Assembly (NCBI GenBank): GCA_002448395.1
Contig: DJXS01000064.1
Span: forward strand, 1 to 12,360
Reading direction: 5' to 3'
DNA from: Lachnospiraceae bacterium UBA6998
GTDB lineage: Bacteria; Bacillota; Clostridia; Lachnospirales; Lachnospiraceae
DNA length: 12,360 nucleotides
Both the position numbers and the translations under genes were made by a program. The notes below the pieces were generated by a model. That model searched no databases, was not told the origin of the DNA, and was given only the letters and a program-made list of their open reading frames with translations. Below, in pieces: positions 4,856 through 12,360 of the stretch. Positions within the stretch are counted from its first letter, which is position 1. The number at the start of each line of letters is the position of its first letter.

Positions 4856-7123
4856 ATGTTTAGAGAGCTTTTTGATAAAAAGAAAGAGAGAGACAATCTC
4901 GAACGCTATGATGACAAGCGCCGCAATGACAACAGAGGAAACCGGGACGGAAACGGCGAAGGGGACGATAACCGCGGAAGCAGCGGCAAGGGACCCAATC
5001 GCCAGAACCTGATGATCATGCTTCTTGCCACAGTGATCGCCCTGGTGGTGATCAGCTATGTGATGAACATGGGCTCCGAGAGTGCTACCAGGATCAGCTA
5101 CAATGAATTCTTACAGCTGGTCAACGAAAATAAGGTAGAGGAAGTCAATATGCGGTCGGACCGTCTGGAGATTAAGTTGAAAGATACCGACGCGATCCGC
5201 TATACAGGTGTCACCGAAGAGAACACGGCGCTGACGCAGCGGCTTCTTGAAGCAGGTGTCACTGTCAACGGGTATATACCGGACAGTTCGGGGATGATCA
5301 TCTCATTCCTGCTTTCCTATGTGCTTCCCATTGTTTTCCTGTGGGTGATCATGGGCTTCATTTTCCGAAGAGCCGGCAGCGGCGGGCTCATGGGAAGCGT
5401 AGGCAAGAGCACGGCTAAGGAGTATGTACAGAAGGACACCGGCGTCACATTCGCGGATGTGGCCGGAGAAGATGAGGCCAAGGAGTCTCTGCAGGAAGTT
5501 GTGGATTTCCTGCACAATCCGGGAAAATATGTCAAGATCGGCGCCAAGCTCCCTAAGGGAGCTCTGCTGGTGGGCCCTCCCGGCACAGGTAAGACCCTGC
5601 TGGCCAAGGCTGTCGCCGGAGAGGCGCACGTGCCTTTCTTCTCCCTGACGGGTTCCGACTTTATTGAACTGTATGTAGGTGTGGGTGCATCCCGTGTGCG
5701 CGACCTGTTCAAGGAAGCCAACAAGAACGCGCCCTGCATTATTTTTATCGACGAGATCGACGCCATCGGACGCAGCCGTGATTCCAAGTACGGCGGCGGC
5801 AACGAGGAGCGCGAGCAGACCCTGAACCAGCTGCTCTCCGAGATGGACGGTTTCGAGCCTGCCAAGGGTATCCTTGTGCTCGGCGCCACCAACAGGCCTG
5901 AGATCCTGGATAAGGCACTTCTTCGTCCCGGCCGTTTTGACCGCCGGATCATCGTGGACAGGCCGGACCTGAAGGGGCGCATCGCTATTTTGAAAGTGCA
6001 CGCCAAGGACGTCAGGATGGACGAGACCGTGGATCTGGAGGAGATCGCGCTGGCGACCAGCGGAGCAGTGGGCTCCGACCTCGCCAACATGATCAATGAA
6101 GCTGCCATCAACGCGGTCAAGAATAACCGCAAATACGTAAACCAGCAGGATCTTTTCGAGGCAGTCGAGCAGGTCCTGGTCGGCAAGGAGAAGAAGGACA
6201 GGATCATGAGCCAGAAGGAGAGGCGGATCGTGTCCTATCACGAGGTCGGCCATGCGCTGATCAGCGCTGTGCAGAAGAATTCCGAGCCTGTACAGAAGAT
6301 CACTATCGTTCCCAGGACTATGGGCGCGCTGGGTTATGTAATGCAGGTGCCTGAAGAGGAGAAATATCTCAATACCAAGGCAGAGCTGCACGATATGATC
6401 GTAGGTCTTCTGGGCGGACGCGCCGCGGAGGAACTCAAGTTTGAGACAGTTACGACCGGCGCTTCCAACGATATCGAGCGCGCTACCGCGATCGCCCGCA
6501 ATATGGTCACCCAGTACGGCATGAGCAGCAAGTTCGGCCTGATGGGCCTTGCGACCGTAGAGAGCCAGTACCTCGAGGGCAGAGCTGTGCTCAACTGCAG
6601 CGATGTCACGGCGGCAGCTGTTGACGAGGAAGTCCGCCTGATCATGGAAGAATGCTACAATGAGGCCAAGGCTATTCTGTCCGAGAATATGGAAGCTATG
6701 GACCTGATCGCCGATTACCTGATTCGTGAGGAGACGATCACCGGCAAGGAGTTCATGGAGCTCTATAGACAGGCGAAGGGAATTCCGGAGCCCGAGGAGA
6801 GTGAGAACAGCGCTGAGTCCGCTATCGAAGCTGAGAGAAAGGAAATTGCCAAAATAGAGGCGATGCCTTCTTCGATCCCTGAGATCAAGGCTGAAGCGGA
6901 AGCAAGGGCGGAAGAAAAGGCAGAGGAAGCGCCTGCGCCCAAAATTGCCAAGGCGCCTGAGACTCCTGCGCCCAAAATTGCCAGGGCGCCTGAGACTGCC
7001 AAGGCAGCGCTCGAAGAAGACGCTGAGGAGGAAGAAGCAGAGGAGAAGCCGGCAAAGAGCGGCCCCAGAGGCAGGTTTACGGATGTGCCGCAGGAGGACG
7101 TGGACCGGTTTTTCAAGAAGTGA
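4856..7123 (+). CDS. ftsH: ATP-dependent zinc metalloprotease FtsH
   Basis: A 755-residue membrane AAA+ protease that extracts and degrades membrane and some soluble proteins as a hexamer. Order: a charged Asp/Arg/Asn/Gly-rich N-terminus (1-50), membrane helix 52-70, an extracytoplasmic domain, membrane helix 147-170, the AAA module with Walker A GPPGTGKT (240-247), Walker B IIFIDE with Asp299-Glu300 and arginine fingers in RPGRFDRR, then the M41 peptidase with HEVGH (462-466) and third zinc ligand Asp539 in TGASND. The pore motif is YVG where many FtsH have FVG. After about residue 650 comes an acidic Ala/Pro/Glu-rich tail. I place the start at the ATG 4856 because the longer frame opens inside the mrp terminator; its Shine-Dalgarno is weak (AAAGAG about 9 bases upstream). 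The next gene, uvrC, follows after 13 bp. An upstream in-frame ATG at 4772 overlaps the putative -10. Confidence 0.95.
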   Translation: MFRELFDKKKERDNLERYDDKRRNDNRGNRDGNGEGDDNRGSSGKGPNRQNLMIMLLATVIALVVISYVMNMGSESATRISYNEFLQLVNENKVEEVNMRSDRLEIKLKDTDAIRYTGVTEENTALTQRLLEAGVTVNGYIPDSSGMIISFLLSYVLPIVFLWVIMGFIFRRAGSGGLMGSVGKSTAKEYVQKDTGVTFADVAGEDEAKESLQEVVDFLHNPGKYVKIGAKLPKGALLVGPPGTGKTLLAKAVAGEAHVPFFSLTGSDFIELYVGVGASRVRDLFKEANKNAPCIIFIDEIDAIGRSRDSKYGGGNEEREQTLNQLLSEMDGFEPAKGILVLGATNRPEILDKALLRPGRFDRRIIVDRPDLKGRIAILKVHAKDVRMDETVDLEEIALATSGAVGSDLANMINEAAINAVKNNRKYVNQQDLFEAVEQVLVGKEKKDRIMSQKERRIVSYHEVGHALISAVQKNSEPVQKITIVPRTMGALGYVMQVPEEEKYLNTKAELHDMIVGLLGGRAAEELKFETVTTGASNDIERATAIARNMVTQYGMSSKFGLMGLATVESQYLEGRAVLNCSDVTAAAVDEEVRLIMEECYNEAKAILSENMEAMDLIADYLIREETITGKEFMELYRQAKGIPEPEESENSAESAIEAERKEIAKIEAMPSSIPEIKAEAEARAEEKAEEAPAPKIAKAPETPAPKIARAPETAKAALEEDAEEEEAEEKPAKSGPRGRFTDVPQEDVDRFFKK
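6932..6997 (+). repeat. 33-bp tandem duplication in the ftsH tail
   Basis: 6932-6964 and 6965-6997 are adjacent copies differing at one base (AAGG against AGGG). They encode two 11-residue units of the kind APKIAKAPETP in the Ala/Pro-rich C-terminal tail of FtsH. The frame is kept. The near identity suggests a recent duplication in a poorly constrained tail. Confidence 0.9.
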
Positions 7124-7136
7124 GTGAACGAGCAGA

Positions 7137-9062
7137 ATGTTCGATGTACAGGAAGAACTGAAGAAACTGCCGCCCAAACCGGGCGTTTATATCATGCATG
7201 ATGAGCGGGATGCGATTATATATGTGGGAAAGGCGGTGAACCTCCACAATCGTGTCCGCTCTTATTTTCGTAAGATCGTAGGGAGAGGTCCGCAGATCGA
7301 TCAGATGGTGAAGCAGATCGCCCGCTTCGAGTATATTGTCACTGACTCGGAGTTGGAGGCGCTGATCCTGGAGAACAATCTGATCAAGGAGCACCGGCCA
7401 AAATATAATACGATGCTCAAAGATGACAAGACTTACCCCTACATCAAGGTAACCGTAGGGGAAGCCTATCCCAGGATCCTCTTCGCGAGGAGACAGCAGA
7501 AGGACAAGGCGCGATATTTTGGCCCCTATACCAGCGCACAGGCAGTGAAGAGCACCATCGAGCTGCTGAATAGGATGTACGGACTGCGGGATTGCTCCAG
7601 GGTACTTCCCAGGGATTTCGGGAAGGAGAGGCCTTGTCTTAATCTTCACATGGAGCGCTGCTGCGCGCCGTGCACGGGGAAAGTGACGGAGGAGGAGTAC
7701 AGAGAGCGCGTGGATATGGCGCTTGAATTCCTTTCCGGGCACTATGATCCCATTATCAAAGATCTGACGCAGAAGATGACGGAAGCGTCGGAGGCGATGG
7801 AATTTGAGAAGGCGATCCGATACAGAGATCTCCTTAATGATGTGCAGCAGGTCGCCCAGAAGCAGAAAATGTCCGAGAATCTCGGCGAGAACAGGGATAT
7901 CCTGGGCATTGCCGTGGACAATTCCAGCCCCGATTCCGACGGCGTTGTGCAGACTTTCTTCCTTCGGGACGGCAAGCTGATCGGCCGCGAGCACTTCTAT
8001 ATGACCCATGTGGCCGGCAGAAAGAAGTCGGATATCCTTTCTGAGTTCATCAAACAGTTCTACGGGGGAACCCCTTCGATTCCCAAAGAGATCTTTCTTC
8101 CCTGCGAGCTGGAGGACCGGGAGCTGCTGGAGCAGTGGCTTACTGCTGTCAAGGGAAGCAAGGTGGTCCTGCGCGTGCCCGTCAAGGGACAGAAAGAGAA
8201 ACTGGTCGAGCTTGCCAACACCAATGCCGGCCTCGTCCTTGACAAGGACCGCGAGCGGCTCAAGAGAGAAGAGGGAAGGACCATCGGCGCTGTGAGGGAG
8301 ATCGAGCAGCTGCTCGGCCTTAAGAAGGCGGACCGGATGGAGGCCTTCGATATCTCTAATATCAGCGGATTTGCCAATGTCGGATCCATGGTGGTATACG
8401 AGAAGGGGAGACCCAAACGCAGCGATTACCGCAAATTCCGGATCAAAACAGTGTCAGGCCCCAATGACTACGCCTGCATGAAGGAAGTGCTCACGAGGCG
8501 GTTCCGCCACGGAATGGACGAGCTCAAAGAGCTGGACAGGAGCCTGATCGACAAGGAATTCGGGAGTTTCACCAGATTTCCGGACGTCCTTATGATGGAC
8601 GGCGGAAGAGGCCAGGTGAATATCGCCCTGCAGGTGCTCGATGAACTGGGCCTTAAGATCCCGGTCTGCGGAATGGTGAAGGATGATCACCACAGGACCA
8701 GAGGTTTGTATTACAATAATATAGAGATCCCTATTGACCGCTCGAGCGAGGCTTTTAAGCTGATCACAAGGATCCAGGACGAAGCCCACAGGTTCGCTAT
8801 TGAGTATCACCGGTCGCTCCGGGGCAAGGCGCAGACATCTTCGGCGCTCGAAGAGATCCCCGGGATCGGGCCTGCCAGGAAGAAAGCGCTGATGCGCGAA
8901 TTCGGCTCCATCGAGGAGATCGCGGCGGCAGATGTCGAAAGGCTTGCGCAGGTGCCGGAGATCACGGCGGGAGCCGCGGAGGAGATCTATCGATATTTTC
9001 ACAAAGATAAAGGTGTGCCCGCGGAGGACTCCGGGGGAGTAGAAGGCAATACAACTAATTGA
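7137..9062 (+). CDS. uvrC: UvrABC system protein C (excinuclease subunit)
   Basis: A 641-residue UvrC, the nuclease that makes both incisions in nucleotide excision repair after damage verification by UvrA and UvrB. The N-terminal GIY-YIG nuclease is seen as KPGVYIM and [18 protein letters not shown] (about 14-46). A UVR motif that contacts UvrB lies at about 201-235 ([11 protein letters not shown]). The C-terminal RNase H-like nuclease has Asp405 in [29 protein letters not shown], Asp488 in [10 protein letters not shown], and [15 protein letters not shown] with the catalytic-region histidines (second His at 558). A helix-hairpin-helix pair follows ([19 protein letters not shown]). All expected active-site elements are present, so the protein should be functional. 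It starts 13 bp after ftsH with only a weak ribosome site, which suggests reliance on translation coupling, and is 30 bp from hprK. Confidence 0.97.
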   Translation: MFDVQEELKKLPPKPGVYIMHDERDAIIYVGKAVNLHNRVRSYFRKIVGRGPQIDQMVKQIARFEYIVTDSELEALILENNLIKEHRPKYNTMLKDDKTYPYIKVTVGEAYPRILFARRQQKDKARYFGPYTSAQAVKSTIELLNRMYGLRDCSRVLPRDFGKERPCLNLHMERCCAPCTGKVTEEEYRERVDMALEFLSGHYDPIIKDLTQKMTEASEAMEFEKAIRYRDLLNDVQQVAQKQKMSENLGENRDILGIAVDNSSPDSDGVVQTFFLRDGKLIGREHFYMTHVAGRKKSDILSEFIKQFYGGTPSIPKEIFLPCELEDRELLEQWLTAVKGSKVVLRVPVKGQKEKLVELANTNAGLVLDKDRERLKREEGRTIGAVREIEQLLGLKKADRMEAFDISNISGFANVGSMVVYEKGRPKRSDYRKFRIKTVSGPNDYACMKEVLTRRFRHGMDELKELDRSLIDKEFGSFTRFPDVLMMDGGRGQVNIALQVLDELGLKIPVCGMVKDDHHRTRGLYYNNIEIPIDRSSEAFKLITRIQDEAHRFAIEYHRSLRGKAQTSSALEEIPGIGPARKKALMREFGSIEEIAAADVERLAQVPEITAGAAEEIYRYFHKDKGVPAEDSGGVEGNTTN

Positions 9063-9092
9063 TCCCGGCGCATAAGCCAGAGAGGAAAACGT

Positions 9093-10037
9093 ATGGCAAC
9101 TGTTCGATTAAATGAGGTGATCGCCAAGATGAACCTCGAAAATCTGACACCGCAGATCGATGTTACCAAGATCAGGATCCGGCAGCCCGATATCAACCGG
9201 CCTGCAGTACAGATGACGGGATACTTTGAACACTTTGCGGCGGGGAGAATCCAGATCATCGGCCTGGTGGAGTACTCCTACATGCAGCAGATGAGCCGGG
9301 AGCGGAAGGAAGAGATCTATCAGAAATTCCTTTCCATGGATATTCCGTGCGTCGTATTCTGCAGAGAACTGGAGCCCGATAAACTCTTTATGAAATACGC
9401 CCTGGAAAACGGGGTCGCGCTCCTGATGACCAAGGATGCGACTTCCAACTTCATGGGTGAGATCATCCGATGGCTGAATGTGCGCCTGGCGCCTTGCATC
9501 ACGATCCACGGCGTACTGATCGACGTCTACGGCGTCGGCGTACTGATCACGGGCGAGAGCGGAATCGGTAAATCCGAGATGGCGCTCGAACTGATTAAGA
9601 GAGGACACAGACTGGTGTCCGACGACGTAGTTGAGATCCGCAAGGTGAGCGAGGACACACTGATCGGTACCGCGCCCAAGATCACAAAGCATCTGATCGA
9701 GCTGCGGGGTATCGGAATCATCGATGTCAAGACTCTGTTCGGCGTCTCCAGCGTCCGCAACAGCCAGAACATCGATCTGGTCATCGAACTGGAGGAGTGG
9801 AGCAAGGACAAGGAATTCGACCGCCTGGGCCTTGAGGAGCATTTTATTGAGTATCTCGGCAACCGTGTCGTATGTCACAAGATCCCGATCCGCCCGGGCC
9901 GGAATCTCGCGATCATCTGCGAGGCGGCTGCAGTTAACCACAGACAGAAGCTCATGGGCTATAACGCTGCCCAGGAGCTCTACAAGCGCGTTCAGGCCAA
10001 CCTGATGGGCGGCAACAGAGACGATGAGGACGATTAA
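9093..10037 (+). CDS. hprK: HPr kinase/phosphorylase
   Basis: A 314-residue bifunctional enzyme that phosphorylates HPr on Ser46 and reverses this, setting carbon catabolite repression through CcpA and sugar uptake by the PTS. The N-terminal domain (about 1-130) is followed by the catalytic domain: His139 in IHGVLIDVYG, the P-loop GESGIGKS at 154-161, Asp177-Asp178 in LVSDDVVEI, and the family signature ELRGIGIIDVKTLFG. The C-terminal end keeps KIPIRPGRNLAIICEAAA; the last few residues are acidic (DDEDD). Length and motifs match the Firmicutes form. The ATG is preceded by AGAGG (9081-9085) at 7 bases. The stop codon abuts the GTG of murB, so the two are tightly coupled. Confidence 0.97.
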   Translation: MATVRLNEVIAKMNLENLTPQIDVTKIRIRQPDINRPAVQMTGYFEHFAAGRIQIIGLVEYSYMQQMSRERKEEIYQKFLSMDIPCVVFCRELEPDKLFMKYALENGVALLMTKDATSNFMGEIIRWLNVRLAPCITIHGVLIDVYGVGVLITGESGIGKSEMALELIKRGHRLVSDDVVEIRKVSEDTLIGTAPKITKHLIELRGIGIIDVKTLFGVSSVRNSQNIDLVIELEEWSKDKEFDRLGLEEHFIEYLGNRVVCHKIPIRPGRNLAIICEAAAVNHRQKLMGYNAAQELYKRVQANLMGGNRDDEDD

Positions 10038-10970
10038 GTGATTACGTCAGGATTAGTCAGAGTACTTGAAAAAATAACGGCTCCGGAGAGAGTCTTAAGG
10101 GATGAACCCCTGTCGGGGCATTGTTCATTCAGAACGGGAGGACCGGCCGACCTGTTCATACAGGTGTGTACGGAAGAAGAGCTGGCCAAGACCCTGGAAC
10201 TGCTGAAAGCGGCGGACATTGAGGTTTTCCTTCTCGGAAGGGGCACGAATCTCCTGATCGGAGACGGAGGATACCGCGGGGCTGTCGTGACGATGTGCGC
10301 TCCTTCGGGGACAGAGTCCGATCTGTGCGATGTCAGGATCGACGGATGCCGCCTGAGAGCAGGGGCGGGCGCCTCTCTTCTCAAAATAGCGATGGCCGCC
10401 AGAGACGCGTCCCTTGCCGGATTCGAATTTGCGGCGGGCATTCCCGGCTCGCTCGGAGGCGCGGTCATGATGAACGCCGGCGCATACGGCGGTGAGATGA
10501 AGGACGTGGTGAAGTCCGTGAGGATCTATTACCCCGGTTCCGGGATCAGGGAATTTTCAGGAGAAGAGATGGAGTTCGGTTACCGCACCAGCCGCCTTAA
10601 GCGGGAGAGCGGGATCGTTCTCGGCGCTGAAATGGAATTTGAGCCCGGTGACAGGCAGCAGATCACGGACAGGATCACGGAACTTGCGCAGAAGCGCATG
10701 GACAAGCAGCCCCTTGAGTATGCCAGCGCGGGCAGCACTTTCAAGCGGCCGGAAGGGTATTTTGCCGGCAAACTGATCCAGGACGCGGGCCTTATGGGCT
10801 TTAGCGTGGGAGACGCCCAGGTGTCGGAGAAACACGCAGGTTTTGTGATCAACCGGGGGAGCGCCAGCGCGGCGCAGATCCGCCAGCTGATCGAAGAAGT
10901 GCAGAGGATCGTGCTGGAGGATTCCGGCGTGCAGCTTGAGCGGGAAGTGATCTTTTTGGGAGAATTCTAA
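10038..10970 (+). CDS. murB: UDP-N-acetylenolpyruvoylglucosamine reductase (MurB, type II)
   Basis: A 310-residue FAD enzyme of the cytosol that reduces UDP-GlcNAc-enolpyruvate to UDP-MurNAc with NADPH, the second committed step of peptidoglycan precursor synthesis. FAD-binding segments are LLGRGTNLLIGDGGYRG and AAGIPGSLGGAVMMNAGAYGGEM. The catalytic residues can be placed: Arg183 in YRTSRL, Ser233 in SAGSTFKRP, and Glu303 in QLEREVIFLG, with the same spacing as I recall for the S. aureus enzyme (R188, S238, E308). Absence of the extra C-terminal region of the E. coli enzyme makes it type II. The start is GTG directly after the hprK stop, with GAGGA (10026-10030) 7 bases upstream inside hprK; no better in-frame start exists nearby. 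Expression is therefore probably coupled to hprK. Confidence 0.96.
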   Translation: MITSGLVRVLEKITAPERVLRDEPLSGHCSFRTGGPADLFIQVCTEEELAKTLELLKAADIEVFLLGRGTNLLIGDGGYRGAVVTMCAPSGTESDLCDVRIDGCRLRAGAGASLLKIAMAARDASLAGFEFAAGIPGSLGGAVMMNAGAYGGEMKDVVKSVRIYYPGSGIREFSGEEMEFGYRTSRLKRESGIVLGAEMEFEPGDRQQITDRITELAQKRMDKQPLEYASAGSTFKRPEGYFAGKLIQDAGLMGFSVGDAQVSEKHAGFVINRGSASAAQIRQLIEEVQRIVLEDSGVQLEREVIFLGEF

Positions 10971-11018
10971 AACCCGTGCGGAGATTCCGGCGGCAGGAAG
11001 GCCGCGGAAAGGATAAAA

Positions 11019-11873
11019 ATGAGATTTGTTGTAGTCACAGGCATGAGCGGAGGAGGAAAGCTTACGGCGATCCGCTTTCTGGAGGATATGGGCTATTACT
11101 GCGTGGACAATCTCCCTGTCCGCCTGATCGACCCCTTTATGGAGCTTGTATCCGCGCCCGGCAGCGATGTGGACAAGGTCGTGCTGGGACTGGATGTCCG
11201 CGCCGACAAATCATTTGATAACGTCGAGCAGGTGCTCGCTGCGCTCAAAAAGAAGGGGTATAAGTACGAGATCCTTTTCATGGACGCCAGCGACGAAGTT
11301 CTGATCAAGAGGTACAAGGAGACCAGGCGCCAGCATCCCGTGTGCCCGTCCGGCCGGGTGGAGGACGGCATCGCGCAGGAGAGAAAGATCCTGGAACAGA
11401 TCAAAAAAGATGCGGATTATGTGATCGACACTTCAGGGCTCCTCACAAGGGTACTCAAGGAAGAGCTGATCAGGATCTTCGTCAAGGATGAGGATTACAA
11501 TTCCCTGATGATCTCCATCATGTCCTTCGGCTTCAAGAACGGTATTCCGGCTGACGCGGACCTGGTCTTTGACGTCCGCTTCCTGCCCAACCCCTTCTAT
11601 GTGGAAAGCCTCAAGAAACTGACTGGGAACGATAAACCTGTCCGGGACTATGTAATGTCTTTCCCGGAGGCGGGGCAGTTTATGGAGAAACTCGAGGATA
11701 TGATCTCTTTCCTGATCCCCGGTTATGTAAAGGAGGGCAAGAACCAGCTGGTCATAGCCATCGGCTGTACCGGCGGGCAGCATCGCAGTGTAACGATCGC
11801 CAACGCGCTGGCCGAGAGGCTAAGAGGCGGCGACTACGGGATCAACCTCTACCACAGAGATGCCAAGCACTAG
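11019..11873 (+). CDS. rapZ: RapZ/YvcJ-family nucleotide-binding protein
   Basis: A 284-residue protein of the RapZ family (YvcJ in Bacillus). RapZ in enterobacteria is an RNase adaptor that controls glmS, whereas in Firmicutes the protein is a nucleotide-binding factor of less certain role, usually beside whiA. Family marks are VVTGMSGGGK at the start, YYCVDNLPVRLI, LDVRAD, the segment RFLPNPFYV, and IGCTGGQHRSVTIANALAERL near the end; length is typical. Oddly, the Walker A reads GMSGGGKL with Leu15 where Ser or Thr is expected, although Thr16 follows. AAAGGA (11008-11013) lies 5 bases before the ATG, and a small hairpin GCGGC/GCCGC (10990-11005) sits just upstream of it. The gene is 48 bp after murB and 18 bp before whiA. 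Confidence 0.95.
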   Translation: MRFVVVTGMSGGGKLTAIRFLEDMGYYCVDNLPVRLIDPFMELVSAPGSDVDKVVLGLDVRADKSFDNVEQVLAALKKKGYKYEILFMDASDEVLIKRYKETRRQHPVCPSGRVEDGIAQERKILEQIKKDADYVIDTSGLLTRVLKEELIRIFVKDEDYNSLMISIMSFGFKNGIPADADLVFDVRFLPNPFYVESLKKLTGNDKPVRDYVMSFPEAGQFMEKLEDMISFLIPGYVKEGKNQLVIAIGCTGGQHRSVTIANALAERLRGGDYGINLYHRDAKH

Positions 11874-11891
11874 AACGGACGGGTAATCACT

Positions 11892-12360
11892 ATGTCTTTT
11901 TCTTCTGAAGTGAAGGCGGAGATCGCCTCCGACATCCCGTCGGCCAAACATTGCCGGATCGCGTCTGCAGCGGTCCTTCTCACCTGCATCGGCAGATTTG
12001 AGAGGGATCCGGACGGGAAATACAGGCTCCTGCTGAGCCAGGAGAACGGTGAAGCCCTTAGAAAGTGCTTTACTTTAGTATGTAAAACCAGTAATATTAG
12101 AACCGTGGTGTGTTCACCGGCTGTTACGGGAGGCCGGGAACCGAAGGGATGGTTGCAGGCAGACCTTTCCTCAGATACAGTGAGAGAGCTCGCGCAGAAG
12201 ATCAGGGTGTGTGACAGCGCCGGGAATCTGCGGGAAGATGACAACTGCACAGTGCCGGCTGAACTGCTGGGAAGAAGCTGCTGCAGGAGAAACTACGTAA
12301 GAGACCTCTTTCTGTGCTGCGGATCTGTGAGTGACCCCCGTAAAGAGTATCATCTGGAGT
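11892..12360 (+). CDS. whiA: DNA-binding protein WhiA (3'-truncated by the window edge)
   Basis: The frame opens at ATG 11892 and stays open to the last base, giving 156 complete codons of a protein normally a little over 300 residues long. The start MSFSSEVKAEIA, the AKHCRIASAAVLL segment and the later LLGRSCCRRNYVRDLFLCCGSVSDPRKEYHLE are characteristic of WhiA. The visible part corresponds to the LAGLIDADG-homing-endonuclease-like N-terminal domain; the C-terminal helix-turn-helix domain would lie outside. WhiA is a nucleoid-binding regulator linked to sporulation septation in actinomycetes and to cell division in Bacillus. A GGACGGG stretch just before the start may act as a weak ribosome site. 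Genes between rapZ and whiA in Bacillus (yvcK) are absent here. Window truncation, not a mutation, ends the gene. Confidence 0.94.
   Translation, partial: MSFSSEVKAEIASDIPSAKHCRIASAAVLLTCIGRFERDPDGKYRLLLSQENGEALRKCFTLVCKTSNIRTVVCSPAVTGGREPKGWLQADLSSDTVRELAQKIRVCDSAGNLREDDNCTVPAELLGRSCCRRNYVRDLFLCCGSVSDPRKEYHLE

Noticed and set aside
5303..7177. Long open frame of 624 codons on the minus strand
   Set aside because: It lies antisense to ftsH, has no recognisable domain, and is explained by codon bias of the GC-rich gene on the other strand.

Overview
The window reads as a chromosomal housekeeping segment from a Gram-positive, low-GC-lineage bacterium with fairly GC-rich genes, most probably a member of the Clostridia (Lachnospiraceae-like). 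The reasons are the run uvrC-hprK-murB-rapZ-whiA, a typical Firmicutes gene order, the presence of HPr kinase/phosphorylase and WhiA, a type II MurB, purine-rich Shine-Dalgarno sites, and an FtsH of a form I associate with Clostridia. The assignment is from recalled gene content and sequence style, not from a database search.

Layout: (1) positions 1-528 hold the C-terminal ATPase part of a sensor histidine kinase whose nucleotide-binding boxes are degenerate. (2) 554-1594 is a YqkD-like alpha/beta hydrolase. (3) 1595-2524 has no convincing gene but is highly structured: a 232-bp foldback element (1654-1885) with near-perfect terminal inverted repeats and two inner hairpins, an extra copy of its end at 1603-1620, then a degenerate tandem array of about nine ~62-bp units (1907 to about 2440), each carrying GATGG near its start and usually CATC/CCATC in its middle. 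(4) 2525-3652, minus strand, is a NYN-domain (PIN-like nuclease fold) protein with two C-terminal OST-HTH/LOTUS-type domains and a textbook intrinsic terminator. (5) 3653-3846 is a divergent promoter region. (6) 3847-4659 is an Mrp/NBP35-type iron-sulfur scaffold ATPase closed by an intrinsic terminator at 4700-4736. (7) From about 4745 a probable single transcription unit runs to the window edge: ftsH, uvrC, hprK, murB, rapZ, and the 5' part of whiA.

The last block links membrane protein quality control (FtsH), nucleotide excision repair (UvrC), carbon catabolite control (HprK), peptidoglycan precursor synthesis (MurB), and the RapZ/WhiA pair, which in Firmicutes is tied to cell envelope and division control. 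Gaps between these genes are 0-48 bp and no terminator is visible between them, so co-transcription is likely.

Nothing here is a recognisable new defence or mobile system. The parts that most deserve attention are the non-coding 1600-2440 block (foldback element plus ~62-bp array), the neighbouring NYN-LOTUS protein, and two departures from family motifs: a Leu in the RapZ Walker A and the degenerate N and G1 boxes of the kinase fragment.
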